Assembly: GCA_029202385.1 (NCBI GenBank)
Contig: CP119314.1
Span: forward strand, 1,614,501-1,678,500
Direction: 5' to 3'
DNA length: 64,000 nucleotides
Source of the DNA: Candidatus Sphingomonas phytovorans
GTDB lineage: Bacteria; Pseudomonadota; Alphaproteobacteria; Sphingomonadales; Sphingomonadaceae
Position numbers and translations under genes: made by a program. This document shows, in pieces, positions 45,316 through 53,780 of this stretch (positions are counted from its first letter, which is position 1; the number at the start of each line of letters is the position of its first letter). The notes beneath the pieces are model-generated. The model was not told where the DNA came from. It was given only the letters and a program-made list of their open reading frames with translations, and did no database searches.

Positions 45316-45403
45316 TTCAGCACGCGCGAGCGGCATGGCAGGCTGAAGCGGTCGGGGCACAATATTCGCCCCCTGTTTCCGTTCGTGCCGGGTAGGCGCA
45401 GCC

Positions 45404-45484
45404 GTATCGAGGGCCCGTATCGAGGTAAGCGTGGCACGCAAAACGCCTGCCCTCGACAGGCCCGTCGCGAGTGTCCTCGACAGG
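45404..45484. repeat. short direct repeats between the VOC gene and rplS
   Basis: GTATCGAGG occurs at 45404-45412 and 45417-45425, and CCTCGACAGG at 45451-45460 and 45475-45484. They resemble fragments of dispersed intergenic repeats. No gene is evident in 45316-45530. Confidence 0.35.
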
Positions 45485-45536
45485 CTCGGTGGCTGCTCGG
45501 GACGAACGGAGGTGTCGGACAGTTCCGGCACAACGA

Positions 45537-45575
45537 AACAGGGCGCGGAGACCATCGTCTCCGCGCCCTGTTCGA
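45537..45575 (-). terminator. terminator of the ffh-rpsP-rimM-trmD-rplS operon
   Basis: A perfect 16-bp stem (45537-45552 with 45557-45572) with a 4-base loop lies just after the rplS stop. On the minus strand it is followed by TTTCGTT, which fits a rho-independent terminator. Confidence 0.88.
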
Positions 45576-45600
45576 AACTTCAGCGAAATCGCCTGGCCGA

Positions 45601-45990
45601 TTACTCGGCGGCGGTTGCCTTGGCCGGACGGGTGTCGCGGCGCTCGGCGATACGCGCCGACTTGCCGGTGCGGCCACGCAGGTAATAGAGCTTCGCGCGA
45701 CGCACGGCGCCCTTGCGGACGACTTCGATCGAATCGATGTTCGGCGAATAGAGCGGGAAGACGCGCTCGACGCCCTCGCCGAACGAAATCTTCCGAACGG
45801 TGAAGTTGGAGCCCATGCCCTTGTTCGACCGCGCGATGCACACGCCTTCGTAGTTCTGAACGCGGGTGCGCTCGCCTTCCACGACCTTCACGCCGACCTT
45901 CAGCGTGTCGCCGGGGCGGAATTCCGGGATCTTCTTGTTCGCCAGGAACTTGGCGATGTTCTCTGCTTCGATCGTCTGGATGAGATTCAT
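45601..45990 (-). CDS. rplS: 50S ribosomal protein L19
   Basis: L19 sits at the interface of the two ribosomal subunits. The 129-residue protein has the conserved sequences [30 protein letters not shown]-like [15 protein letters not shown] and [19 protein letters not shown]. The start at 45990 gives the standard N-terminus [10 protein letters not shown]. It follows trmD by 19 bases, the usual order. Confidence 0.98.
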   Translation of the reverse strand: MNLIQTIEAENIAKFLANKKIPEFRPGDTLKVGVKVVEGERTRVQNYEGVCIARSNKGMGSNFTVRKISFGEGVERVFPLYSPNIDSIEVVRKGAVRRAKLYYLRGRTGKSARIAERRDTRPAKATAAE

Positions 45991-46009
45991 CTCATTCGTC
46001 CTTCGTCTG

Positions 46010-46723
46010 TCACCGCGCGCCAGAGGGCGACCTGACCCGAGCGCCCTCATGGCGCTCCCAAAGGTCCGGCCGCCTTAGCCGTGTATCGGTCTCGGCCATG
46101 TGCTTTCGCCATGCCTCGATCCTCGCATGATCCCCCGATCGCAGCACTTCGGGGATCGTGCGCCCTTCCCAGTCAACAGGTCGGGTATATTGCGGGTATT
46201 CGAGCAACCCCGTTTCGAAGCTCTCGTCCACACCGCTGGAAGCCGCGCCCATTACGCCGGGAAGCAGCCGAATGCAAGCGTCGAGCAGCGCCAGCGCGCC
46301 CATCTCCCCGCCGGAAAGGATATAGTCGCCGACCGAGACCTGCTCGACCTGCCGTCCTTCGAATATCCGCTCGTCGAAACCCTCGAACCGGCCGCACAGA
46401 ATGGTGACGCCGGGACCGTTCGCCAGCGCCCGGACACGCTCCTGCGTAAGCGGAGCACCCCGCGGCGTCATCGCCAGCACGGGCCGGTCGTCCGCAACAC
46501 TGTCGATCGCAGCGGCGAGCACATCCGCCCGCAGCACCATCCCGGCGCCGCCGCCCGCCGGCGTGTCGTCCACGGTGCGGTGCTTGTCGATCGCAAAGTC
46601 CCGGATATTGACTGCATCGAGCGACCATTTCCCTTCGCCCAGCGCCCGCCCCGCCAGCGACACGCCGAGCGGACCGGGAAACATCTCGGGGTAGAGCGTC
46701 AGGACGGTGGCGGCGAAGGTCAT
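46010..46723 (-). CDS. trmD: tRNA (guanine-N1-)-methyltransferase TrmD
   Basis: TrmD methylates G37 of tRNAs that read CNN codons, preventing +1 frameshifts; it is essential in most bacteria. The 237-residue SPOUT enzyme shows the trefoil-knot motifs [25 protein letters not shown] and [20 protein letters not shown], with the catalytic Asp in the GVDESFETG segment. Its ATG overlaps the stop of vapC (ATGA), so its translation is coupled to the toxin gene rather than to rimM as usual. Confidence 0.97.
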   Translation of the reverse strand: MTFAATVLTLYPEMFPGPLGVSLAGRALGEGKWSLDAVNIRDFAIDKHRTVDDTPAGGGAGMVLRADVLAAAIDSVADDRPVLAMTPRGAPLTQERVRALANGPGVTILCGRFEGFDERIFEGRQVEQVSVGDYILSGGEMGALALLDACIRLLPGVMGAASSGVDESFETGLLEYPQYTRPVDWEGRTIPEVLRSGDHARIEAWRKHMAETDTRLRRPDLWERHEGARVRSPSGAR

Positions 46724-47094
46724 ATCGTCCAGTTCTCGACCTTGAGGCCGGGGATGTCGGCAAAGTCGCGCGGGTTGTTCGTTATCAATGCCAGACCCCT
46801 GCTGACGGCATGAGCGGCCAACAGACGATCGAAGCGACCACGACGAAACGGGAGCCGCGCATAAGCCTCGGCCGCAGCCCGGTCGAACGGCTGCACAGGC
46901 ATTTGCTCGATCAGCAACGCGAGCCGCGGGTCAGGCGAGGCGCTGTCACGCTGCAGTCCCAACGCGAACTCCGCGAGGACAATGGCCGAAAGCCCAATAT
47001 CGCCCGCAACCGTATCCGCGATACGCCGGGTCAATGCCGGATGGGTACCCGCGAAGAGATAGATGCAGCAATTGGTGTCGATAAAATAACGCAC
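46720..47094 (-). CDS. vapC: PIN-domain ribonuclease toxin VapC
   Basis: This 124-residue protein has the PIN fold of VapC toxins, which cut tRNA or rRNA. The acidic residues are in [14 protein letters not shown] (Asp6), the [12 protein letters not shown] segment (Glu) and the later FDRLLAAHA stretch (Asp); the fourth is near the end in NNPRDFADI. The start directly follows the vapB stop. Its end overlaps the trmD start by 4 bases. It appears intact. Confidence 0.9.
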   Translation of the reverse strand: MRYFIDTNCCIYLFAGTHPALTRRIADTVAGDIGLSAIVLAEFALGLQRDSASPDPRLALLIEQMPVQPFDRAAAEAYARLPFRRGRFDRLLAAHAVSRGLALITNNPRDFADIPGLKVENWTI

Positions 47095-47370
47095 CTATTG
47101 TCCGCTCTTCCCGTCGAGCAGATACCAAGGCCGGTCTTCGTCCTCGAATTCGCGCTCCTCGGAGGTCAATGGCTTCAGCCAAGGAATCGATCCAGCGATG
47201 CCGGTCAGGTCGATCTTGCGCGGTTCGGCAATGACCGGCTCGACAATGAACCGGCCCTTCTCCTCGCGCACGGTCATCTCGACGCCGGCCTCGATGCCCA
47301 GCGATTTTGGCAATCGGAGGGCGACGGAGTTACCGGATTTGAAGGTGCGTGATTTGCGGGGGGCGTTCAT
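47095..47370 (-). CDS. vapB: AbrB/SpoVT-type antitoxin VapB
   Basis: This 91-residue antitoxin has an N-terminal swapped-hairpin DNA-binding domain (SRTFKSGNSVALRLPKSLG) and a C-terminal toxin-binding end with Trp and acidic residues (EEREFEDEDRPWYLLDG). GGAG lies 6 bases before the ATG at 47370; the earlier in-frame ATG at 47382 would lie in the operator. It begins 31 bases beyond the rimM stop and is followed without a gap by vapC. Confidence 0.9.
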   Translation of the reverse strand: MNAPRKSRTFKSGNSVALRLPKSLGIEAGVEMTVREEKGRFIVEPVIAEPRKIDLTGIAGSIPWLKPLTSEEREFEDEDRPWYLLDGKSGQ

Positions 47371-47381
47371 GCCGGGCTCCA

Positions 47382-47400
47382 TATATACAAAATGTATATA
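47382..47400. promoter_or_regulatory. vapBC operator
   Basis: TATATAC-N5-GTATATA has perfect 7-bp arms and lies between the rimM stop and the vapB ribosome-binding site. It is very AT-rich in a GC-rich region and suits autorepression by the VapB-VapC complex. Confidence 0.72.
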
Positions 47401-47916
47401 CTAACTGACAAACCCGGCGTCAACGATGAGCCGCTCGCTATCCCATTCGGGTACCGCGTCGGCGTTCATCGGCACCATGAAGCGCTTGCCGTCCGGCCGC
47501 TCGATCTCGATCACATCGCCCGCGCCGAAATCGTCGATCGCCACCACGCGACCGAGCGCTTCGCCGCCCGTGGAGATCGCGGGCAGCCCAAGCAGGTCGG
47601 CATGGTAATATTCACCCTCTTCGAGCGCCGGCAACGCAGATCGCGGTACCGTCAATTCAGTGCCGCGCAGCGCCTCCGCGGCGTTGCGGTCATTGACCTC
47701 CGCAATACGGGCGATCTCGCCATTATTGCCGTGGCGCACCGACTTGAGGGTCATCTTGCCGTCGTTGAAGCTCTTGTAGCGCTTCAGGTCCTCGGTGAAG
47801 ACCTTCAGACGGACTTCCCCCGTCACGCCATGCGCGCCGATGATGACGGCAAGCGTGACGGGCAAGTCTCCCCTCCCACTTGTGGGAGGGGTCGGGGGAG
47901 AGCTTGTATCAGGCAT
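47401..47916 (-). CDS. rimM: ribosome maturation factor RimM with repeat-derived N-terminus
   Basis: RimM binds S19 and assists 30S maturation. The 171-residue protein has the PRC-barrel family core: PVTLAVIIGAHGVTGEVRLKVFTED, GRVVAIDDFGAGDVIEIERPDGK and VPEWDSERLIVDAG. Normal RimM proteins begin a few residues before VTLA. Here residues 5-18 (SSPPTPPTSGRGDL) are encoded by an inserted palindromic DNA repeat (47868-47904). The start at 47916 is the first in-frame ATG that fits. The gene sits between rpsP and vapB. Confidence 0.94.
   Translation of the reverse strand: MPDTSSPPTPPTSGRGDLPVTLAVIIGAHGVTGEVRLKVFTEDLKRYKSFNDGKMTLKSVRHGNNGEIARIAEVNDRNAAEALRGTELTVPRSALPALEEGEYYHADLLGLPAISTGGEALGRVVAIDDFGAGDVIEIERPDGKRFMVPMNADAVPEWDSERLIVDAGFVS
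47868..47904. repeat. palindromic repeat copy 1, inside the rimM coding sequence
   Basis: A core of CCCCTCCCAC-TT-GTGGGAGGGG (47870-47891), three bases, and GGGGAG form the unit. In the rimM frame it encodes a Ser/Pro/Thr/Gly/Arg-rich peptide without a stop. It is an inverted copy of the unit at 47932-47964. Confidence 0.7.
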
Positions 47917-47931
47917 AGTGAGCCACAGGCC

Positions 47932-47964
47932 CTCCCCTAGCCCCTCCCGCAAGCGGGAGGGGGA
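47932..47964. repeat. palindromic repeat copy 2, between rpsP and rimM
   Basis: CTCCCC, three bases, then the core CCCCTCCCGC-AA-GCGGGAGGGG (47941-47962). It is the reverse-complement orientation of copy 1, so the two copies face each other across the rimM start codon. Confidence 0.7.
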
Positions 47965-47970
47965 TTACGC

Positions 47971-48528
47971 TTAGCCCTCGGCCGCAGCTTCGGGGGCCGC
48001 TTCCACCGCAGGGGTCTCTTCCGAAACCGCTTCGGCAACGGCTTCAGCTTCCGGCGTCGGCTCTTCGGTCGCAGCTTCGACCTCGGCGGCAACTACCGCC
48101 TCGGCTTCCTCGTTGCTGTCCTGAGCAGGCGCTTCGACGACGGGCTCAGGCGCCGGAGCGGCTGCCGCTGCGGCCTTCGCCTCTTCGGCCTCCGCCAGCT
48201 TGGTCGCACGCTCTTCGGCGCGCTCGGTGGCCTTCTCGCCGGGCTTGCCCTTGTTCGGGTTGTTGCGTGCCGGACGCTCACGGACGCCAGCGACGTCGAG
48301 GAAACGCGCGACGCGGTCGGTCGGCTGCGCGCCGACGCTCAGCCAATGCTTCGCGCGATCGCCGTCGAGCACGATGCGCTTGTCATCGTCCTTGGCGAGG
48401 AGCGGGTTATAGGTGCCGAGCTTCTCGATGAAGCGGCCGTCGCGGGGCGAACGGGCGTCTGCAACCACGATGCGGTAATAGGGACGCTTCTTGGAGCCGC
48501 CACGCGACAGACGAATGCTGAGTGCCAT
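47971..48528 (-). CDS. rpsP: 30S ribosomal protein S16 with long acidic tail
   Basis: S16 is a primary assembly protein of the 30S subunit. Residues 1-85 are a normal S16 ([21 protein letters not shown], then [16 protein letters not shown]). Residues 86-185 are an Ala/Glu/Pro-rich acidic tail, over twice the normal length of about 80-90 residues. Long tails occur in sphingomonads, but this one is at the long end. It lies between ffh (28 bases upstream) and rimM. Confidence 0.97.
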   Translation of the reverse strand: MALSIRLSRGGSKKRPYYRIVVADARSPRDGRFIEKLGTYNPLLAKDDDKRIVLDGDRAKHWLSVGAQPTDRVARFLDVAGVRERPARNNPNKGKPGEKATERAEERATKLAEAEEAKAAAAAAPAPEPVVEAPAQDSNEEAEAVVAAEVEAATEEPTPEAEAVAEAVSEETPAVEAAPEAAAEG

Positions 48529-48555
48529 TACTTCTTCTTCCTTCTTTCGATTACG

Positions 48556-50058
48556 TTATTTCTTCTTGATCAAATTCTCGAAGCCGGGGGGCAGATTGGC
48601 TTGTCCGCCGCCAAGCCCCGGCAATCCGGGGCCGCCGACGGGGCCATTGCCGCCCAGCATGTTACCGAGCGCGGGGCCGCCAAGGGCGCCGCCCAGACCG
48701 CCCATGCCGCCTCCCGGACCGCCCTTTCCAAGCATCGCCATCATGCCCTTCAACCCGCCCATCTTGCGGATCTTCTTCATGGCGGTGGACATTTCCTGGT
48801 GCATCTTCAGCAGCTTGTTCACGTCCTGCACGGTCGTGCCGCTGCCCTTGGCCACGCGGATCTTGCGCTTGGCGTTGATGATCTCGGGCTTGGCCCGCTC
48901 CTTGGGCGTCATCGACGTGATCATCGCGTCCATGCGAAGCAGGATCTTCTCGTCGACCGCGCCCGAGGCCATTGCCTGCTGCGCCTTCTTCATGCCGGGG
49001 ATCATGCCGGCGAGCGCACCGAGGCCGCCCATGTTGCGCATCTGCGTGAGCTGCTGGCGAAGATCGTTCAGGTCGAACTGGCCCTTGGCCAGCTTCGCCG
49101 CCATCTTCTCGGCGTCTTCCTGCTGGATCGCCTCGGCCGCCCGCTCGACCAGGCCGACCACGTCGCCCATGCCGAGGATTCGGCCGGCGACCCGCCCCGG
49201 GTGAAACGCCTCAAGCGCGTCGAGCTTCTCGCCCATGCCGGCGAACTTGATCGGCTTGCCGGTAACGGCCCGCATCGACAGCGCCGCACCGCCGCGCGCA
49301 TCGCCATCCATGCGGGTCAGCACCACACCGGTCAGCGGCACCTGCGCGGAGAAGCTGCTGGCGACATTAACCGCGTCCTGGCCGGTCAGCGCGTCGACCA
49401 CGAGCAGGATCTCGGCCGGCTTCGCGACGTCGGCTACGGCGCGCATCTCGTCCATCAGCGCCTGGTCGACATGGAGTCGGCCGGCGGTATCGAGCATCAG
49501 GACGTCATAGCCCTGCAGCTTCGCCGCCTGCAGCGCGCGCCGCGCGATATCGACCGGCTGCTGGCCCGGCACGATCGGCAGCGTCGCCACCTCGGCCTGG
49601 GTGCCGAGCGTCGCCAGCTGTTCCTGCGCGTTCGGGCGATTGACGTCGAGCGACGCCATCAGCACCTTCTTGCGCTCGCGGCCCGTGAGGCGCTTGGCGA
49701 TCTTCGCGGTCGTGGTCGTCTTGCCCGAGCCCTGAAGCCCGACCATCATGATCACCGCCGGCGGCGTGACGTTCAGCTCGAGCTCGGACGCATCCGAGCC
49801 GAGCATCTCGACCAGCGCGTCGTTGACGATCTTCACGACCTGCTGGCCCGGCGTCACCGAGCGCAGGACGTTCTGGCCGATGGCCTTCTCGGTCGCCTTG
49901 TCGACGAACTCGCGCGCCACCGGCAGGGCGACATCGGCCTCGAGCAACGCGACGCGCACCTCGCGCATCGCCGCGCGCACGTCCGCCTCCGTCAGCGCAC
50001 CGCGCCCACGCAGTCGATCGAACACACCGCCAAGACGGTCGCTCAGGCTCTCGAACAT
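48556..50058 (-). CDS. ffh: signal recognition particle protein Ffh
   Basis: Ffh binds signal sequences and the SRP RNA and delivers nascent membrane proteins to FtsY. The 500-residue protein has the N domain, the GTPase G domain with GLQGSGKTTTTAKIA, DTAGR and the TKxD-like TRMDGD, and a Met-rich M domain ending in a Gly/Met-rich low-complexity tail. The start at 50058 gives MFESLSDRLGGVFDRLRG, the normal N-terminus. It heads the ribosomal operon; its partner ftsY is also in this window at 53777. Confidence 0.97.
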   Translation of the reverse strand: MFESLSDRLGGVFDRLRGRGALTEADVRAAMREVRVALLEADVALPVAREFVDKATEKAIGQNVLRSVTPGQQVVKIVNDALVEMLGSDASELELNVTPPAVIMMVGLQGSGKTTTTAKIAKRLTGRERKKVLMASLDVNRPNAQEQLATLGTQAEVATLPIVPGQQPVDIARRALQAAKLQGYDVLMLDTAGRLHVDQALMDEMRAVADVAKPAEILLVVDALTGQDAVNVASSFSAQVPLTGVVLTRMDGDARGGAALSMRAVTGKPIKFAGMGEKLDALEAFHPGRVAGRILGMGDVVGLVERAAEAIQQEDAEKMAAKLAKGQFDLNDLRQQLTQMRNMGGLGALAGMIPGMKKAQQAMASGAVDEKILLRMDAMITSMTPKERAKPEIINAKRKIRVAKGSGTTVQDVNKLLKMHQEMSTAMKKIRKMGGLKGMMAMLGKGGPGGGMGGLGGALGGPALGNMLGGNGPVGGPGLPGLGGGQANLPPGFENLIKKK

Positions 50059-50108
50059 CAACAACCTTTCATTCCGGATCGCGGAACGCCATGACAAACG
50101 CAAAGAAC

Positions 50109-50136
50109 GCCGGCGGACGAAACCTCGTCGGCCGGC
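50109..50136 (-). promoter_or_regulatory. hairpin in the ffh upstream region
   Basis: A 12-bp stem with one mismatch (50109-50120 with 50125-50136, AACC loop) lies about 50 bases upstream of ffh. On the minus strand it is followed by GTTCTTTG, so it could attenuate the ffh transcript. A 33-codon frame (50170-50069, starting MGFVKGRPWG) reads through it on the same strand. Confidence 0.35.
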
Positions 50137-50327
50137 GTACGCCCCATGGGCGGCCCTTCACGAATCCCATGACGGAAACGATCGTGGCGGCCCTTAGCGC
50201 AGGCAGTCCGGTTGCGCAACCTCGCGGCGCCCGCATCACCGGGAGCGCCTTGCATGCACCGCGCTTAACCCGATCTATACCGCTGTCATGGGATGAGCGC
50301 TCCTCGGGATCGGTGGGGCGCGTCGGC

Positions 50328-51968
50328 ATGGCTGGTGAAATGGGCGACGAATCGAAGGTTGAGCCGCCACAGGGGCGCCGCGACATGCTCAGCGGCGCGA
50401 TCACCGTCGCCTCGATCCTGCTGTTCGTCGGCACGGGCAGTTCGGTGCTGTCCTCCACCCTCCAGCATTATTTCGCCGGCGGCGAAGGCACCGACCAGAC
50501 ACTGGTCATCGCCCTGCTCCTTAATGTCGCGCTCATCCTGTTCGGCTGGCGCCGCCACCGCGAGCTTGCCCGCGAGGTCTCGATTCGTGCCGCTGCCGAG
50601 GAGCGCGCGCACCAGCTTGCCGCCAAGGACCCGCTCACCGGCTTCCTCAATCGCCGCAGCCTCGGCGAGGAGGGCGCGGCGATGTTCGTCCGTGCCCAGC
50701 GCCGGGGCAAGGCGATGGCAATGATGATGCTCGATCTCGATCACTTCAAGACGATCAACGACATGCATGGCCATGCCACCGGCGATGCGCTGCTGCGCGA
50801 GGTCGCCGAGGAGATTGCCGCGGCGATGCCCTCGGTCGCCTTGACGGCACGTTTCGGCGGCGATGAATTCGCCTGCGCCTTCCTGTTCGATCCCTCCCAT
50901 CCCGCCACCGTCGAACGCATTGCGGAACGCCTCGTCTCGCGTCTCGCCCAGCCATTCAAGGCAGACGGGCTGCAACTCCATATCAGCGCCTCGCTCGGCA
51001 TTGCCCGTTCCGACTTCGACTGCGCGAGCATCGATGCGCTGATGCGCTCAGCCGACATCGCCATGTATGCGGCGAAGAATTCGGGTCGCAACCGCTTCGC
51101 CTGGTTCGACCTTTCGATGGAACGCGAGCTCCAGACCCGCAACGAGCTCGAGGTCGGCCTTCGCGGCGCGATCCCGCGGCAGGAGATCGTGCCTTATTTC
51201 GAGCAGCAGATCGATCTCACCACCGGCCGCCTCGGCGGTTTCGAGGTGCTGGCCCGCTGGGAACATCCGCAGCGCGGGCTGATCGTGCCCGATGTCTTCA
51301 TTCCCATCGCGGAAGAGACGGGCATGATCGCCGACCTCTCGCTGTCGATCATGCGCCAGGCCTTCATGGCCGCCAAGGACTGGGACCCCGCGCTGTCGAT
51401 CTCGGTCAACATCTCCCCCTGGCAGCTCAAGGACGCCTGGCTCGCACAGAAGATCATCAAGGTCCTGACCGAAACCGGCTTCCCGGCCACCCGGCTCGAG
51501 ATCGAGATCACCGAAAGCTCGCTGTTCGACAATCTCGCGCTGGCCCAGTCGATCGTCGGCAGCCTGAAGAACCAGGGCATCCGCCTCGCGCTTGACGATT
51601 TCGGCACTGGCTACTCATCGCTTGCGCATCTCCGCGCCCTGCCCTTCGACCGGATCAAGATCGACAAGAGCTTCATCATGTCGATCAACGAGAATTCGGA
51701 AAGCGCCGCGATCGTCAACGCGATCACCCGGCTCGGCGACAGCCTCAACCTCCCGATCACGGCAGAGGGCATCGAGGACGCCTCGATCGAGGAGCGGCTC
51801 CGCACGCTCGGCTGCTCCAAAGGCCAGGGCTATCTCTATGGCCGCCCAATGAGCATCACCAACACCCGCCGCCTGCTCGCCGAAAAGCGCCTGCTGCTCC
51901 AGCCGCCCGCGGCCGATGCCAAGGAAGGCGCTGCCGGCCCAGCTACCACCCAGCGCCTGGCCGGCTGA
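50328..51968 (+). CDS. membrane GGDEF-EAL protein (c-di-GMP enzyme)
   Basis: This 546-residue protein has two membrane helices (about 22-42 and 58-74), a GGDEF domain and an EAL domain. The GGDEF motif is intact at 177-181 with no RxxD inhibitory site just upstream. The EAL signature reads EVL at 306-308, and the catalytic acidic pair is present in LALDDFGTGYS (Asp423, Asp424). It can probably both make and break c-di-GMP, or only one of these under control of the membrane part. The ATG at 50328 is the first to give a sensible N-terminus; 50340 is also possible. It overlaps the DUF924 gene by 26 bases at its end. Confidence 0.88.
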   Translation: MAGEMGDESKVEPPQGRRDMLSGAITVASILLFVGTGSSVLSSTLQHYFAGGEGTDQTLVIALLLNVALILFGWRRHRELAREVSIRAAAEERAHQLAAKDPLTGFLNRRSLGEEGAAMFVRAQRRGKAMAMMMLDLDHFKTINDMHGHATGDALLREVAEEIAAAMPSVALTARFGGDEFACAFLFDPSHPATVERIAERLVSRLAQPFKADGLQLHISASLGIARSDFDCASIDALMRSADIAMYAAKNSGRNRFAWFDLSMERELQTRNELEVGLRGAIPRQEIVPYFEQQIDLTTGRLGGFEVLARWEHPQRGLIVPDVFIPIAEETGMIADLSLSIMRQAFMAAKDWDPALSISVNISPWQLKDAWLAQKIIKVLTETGFPATRLEIEITESSLFDNLALAQSIVGSLKNQGIRLALDDFGTGYSSLAHLRALPFDRIKIDKSFIMSINENSESAAIVNAITRLGDSLNLPITAEGIEDASIEERLRTLGCSKGQGYLYGRPMSITNTRRLLAEKRLLLQPPAADAKEGAAGPATTQRLAG

Positions 51969-52524
51969 GATAAACCTCCTCCGCAGGCGTCGATTGCCGC
52001 CCGAGCGCTGCGTTGCGCGACGGGAAACGCCCGAACCGGGCGATCACCTCGGCATGATCGAGCGCGTAGAACAGATGCTCCTCGTTCCCGAGCTGCTCGA
52101 AACACGCCACCGAGAGAGTCTGCGCCTCGCGATTCTCCGCATGCATCAGGGGCATGTAGAGGAAGGGTCGCCGCTCGTCGGGATCGAGGCGTTCGTCCCA
52201 TCCCTTCTCGATCGCCTCCCGCGCCAGATCCAGCGCCAGGGCATCCCCGGCAAAGGCTTCCGCCGTGTCGCGATGCATATTGCGCGAGAATTGGTCGAGC
52301 AGGATGATCGCCGCGAGCAGGGGCTCGGAATCGTCCCGCCAGCCTCTTGCATCACGCGCCAGCACATCGTCGCGCATCGCGCCGAATCGTTCGGCGATCT
52401 GCCGGTCCAGCGCTTCGTCCCTGGCGAAGCGCTTCTTCGCCGGGACCTCATCGAACCAGAAGGAAAGCACCGTGCGGGCCTTTTCATGGACTTCGCCCGA
52501 ACCCGCCCCTAGATCACCGCGCAT
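51943..52524 (-). CDS. DUF924 family protein
   Basis: This 193-residue protein has the conserved pattern of the DUF924 family: VLSFWFDEVPAKKRF, LLDQFSRNMHRDTAEAFAGD and FLYMPLMHAENREAQTLSV, together with a His/Asp-rich helical repeat arrangement. The family's role is unknown. It is divergent from mtaB with only 23 bases between starts and converges on the GGDEF-EAL gene with an overlap. Confidence 0.9.
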   Translation of the reverse strand: MRGDLGAGSGEVHEKARTVLSFWFDEVPAKKRFARDEALDRQIAERFGAMRDDVLARDARGWRDDSEPLLAAIILLDQFSRNMHRDTAEAFAGDALALDLAREAIEKGWDERLDPDERRPFLYMPLMHAENREAQTLSVACFEQLGNEEHLFYALDHAEVIARFGRFPSRNAALGRQSTPAEEVYLSRPGAGW

Positions 52525-52547
52525 GTACCACCGTTCCGGCCTCCCTC

Positions 52548-53780
52548 ATGGCTGAGCCCGATATTATCAGCCTGGGCTGCCGCCTCAACATCGCTGAAAG
52601 CGAGACGATCCGCGCGCTTGTCGACGGGCGGGACTTGGTCGTCGTCAATAGCTGCGCCGTGACCAGCACCGCAGTGCGCGAGACGCGCAGCGCCATCCGC
52701 CGCGCCCGCCGCGACCGGCCCGGCGCTCAGATCGTGGTGACCGGCTGCGCCGCGCAGATCGATCCGAAGGGCTTCGCCGCCATGCCCGAGGTCGATCGGG
52801 TGATCGGCAATGCGGAGAAGCTGAAGAAAGAAGCCTGGGAATCCCGTGACGAGATACTGGTCGGCGACATCATGCAGGTGCGCGAGACCGCGCCGCATCT
52901 CGCCGCCGCCTTCGCGTCGCATGCCCGCGCCTTTGTCGAGGTGCAGAATGGCTGCGACCATCGCTGCACCTTCTGCACGATTCCGTTTGGCCGCGGCAAC
53001 AGCCGCTCGGTCCCGGCGGGCGGCGTGATCGACCGGATCAAGGCCCTGGTCGATGGCGGCTATCGCGAGGTGGTGCTGACCGGGGTCGACCTCACCAGCT
53101 ACGGCCCCGACCTTCCCGGCACGCCCTCGCTCGGCATGCTGGTGGAACGGATTCTCGACCATGTCCCGAAGCTGGAGCGCCTGCGCCTGTCGTCGCTCGA
53201 TTCGATCGAGATCGACGACCGGCTGTTCGACTTGCTCACCGGCGAACCGCGGATGATGCCGCATGTCCATCTTTCGCTCCAGGCCGGTGACGACATGATC
53301 CTGAAGCGCATGAAGCGCCGCCACAACCGCAGTGAGAGCGTTCGCGTGGTCGAGCGCCTCAAGGCTGCCCGCCCCGACATCGCGATCGGTGCTGACCTCA
53401 TCGCCGGTTTCCCCACCGAAACCGAGGCAATGTTTCGCAACAGCCTCGCGCTGATCGACGATTGCGACATCGTCCATCCGCACATCTTCCCCTATTCGCC
53501 ACGCGAGGGCACGCCCGCCGCCCGGATGCCGCAGATCGAACCCGAACTACGCAAGCGCCGCGCCGCCTTGCTGCGCGACGCTGGCTCGACTCGGCGTACG
53601 GCGTGGCTGCAAAGCCTGGTCGGCACCGTCCAGCCCGTATTGGTCGAACGCCCCGGGGACCGTGGCCATGTTCCAGCGTTCGCCGAAGTGCGGTGGAATC
53701 CGCCAGGCGATATCGGCGCCGTTCAACCTATCCTCATCACCGGCGCCAGCGCCACATCTCTCACCGGAACCCCTGCATGA
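52548..53780 (+). CDS. mtaB: tRNA t6A37 methylthiotransferase MtaB
   Basis: MtaB is a radical SAM enzyme that adds a methylthio group to t6A at tRNA position 37. The 410-residue protein has an N-terminal MTTase domain with cluster-binding Cys11, Cys36 and Cys67, the radical SAM triad Cys136, Cys140 and Cys143 in GCDHRCTFC, and a C-terminal TRAM domain (roughly residues 345-405). The length and the ISLGCRLN start distinguish it from MiaB and RimO. It ends in ATGA overlap with ftsY. Confidence 0.94.
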   Translation: MAEPDIISLGCRLNIAESETIRALVDGRDLVVVNSCAVTSTAVRETRSAIRRARRDRPGAQIVVTGCAAQIDPKGFAAMPEVDRVIGNAEKLKKEAWESRDEILVGDIMQVRETAPHLAAAFASHARAFVEVQNGCDHRCTFCTIPFGRGNSRSVPAGGVIDRIKALVDGGYREVVLTGVDLTSYGPDLPGTPSLGMLVERILDHVPKLERLRLSSLDSIEIDDRLFDLLTGEPRMMPHVHLSLQAGDDMILKRMKRRHNRSESVRVVERLKAARPDIAIGADLIAGFPTETEAMFRNSLALIDDCDIVHPHIFPYSPREGTPAARMPQIEPELRKRRAALLRDAGSTRRTAWLQSLVGTVQPVLVERPGDRGHVPAFAEVRWNPPGDIGAVQPILITGASATSLTGTPA

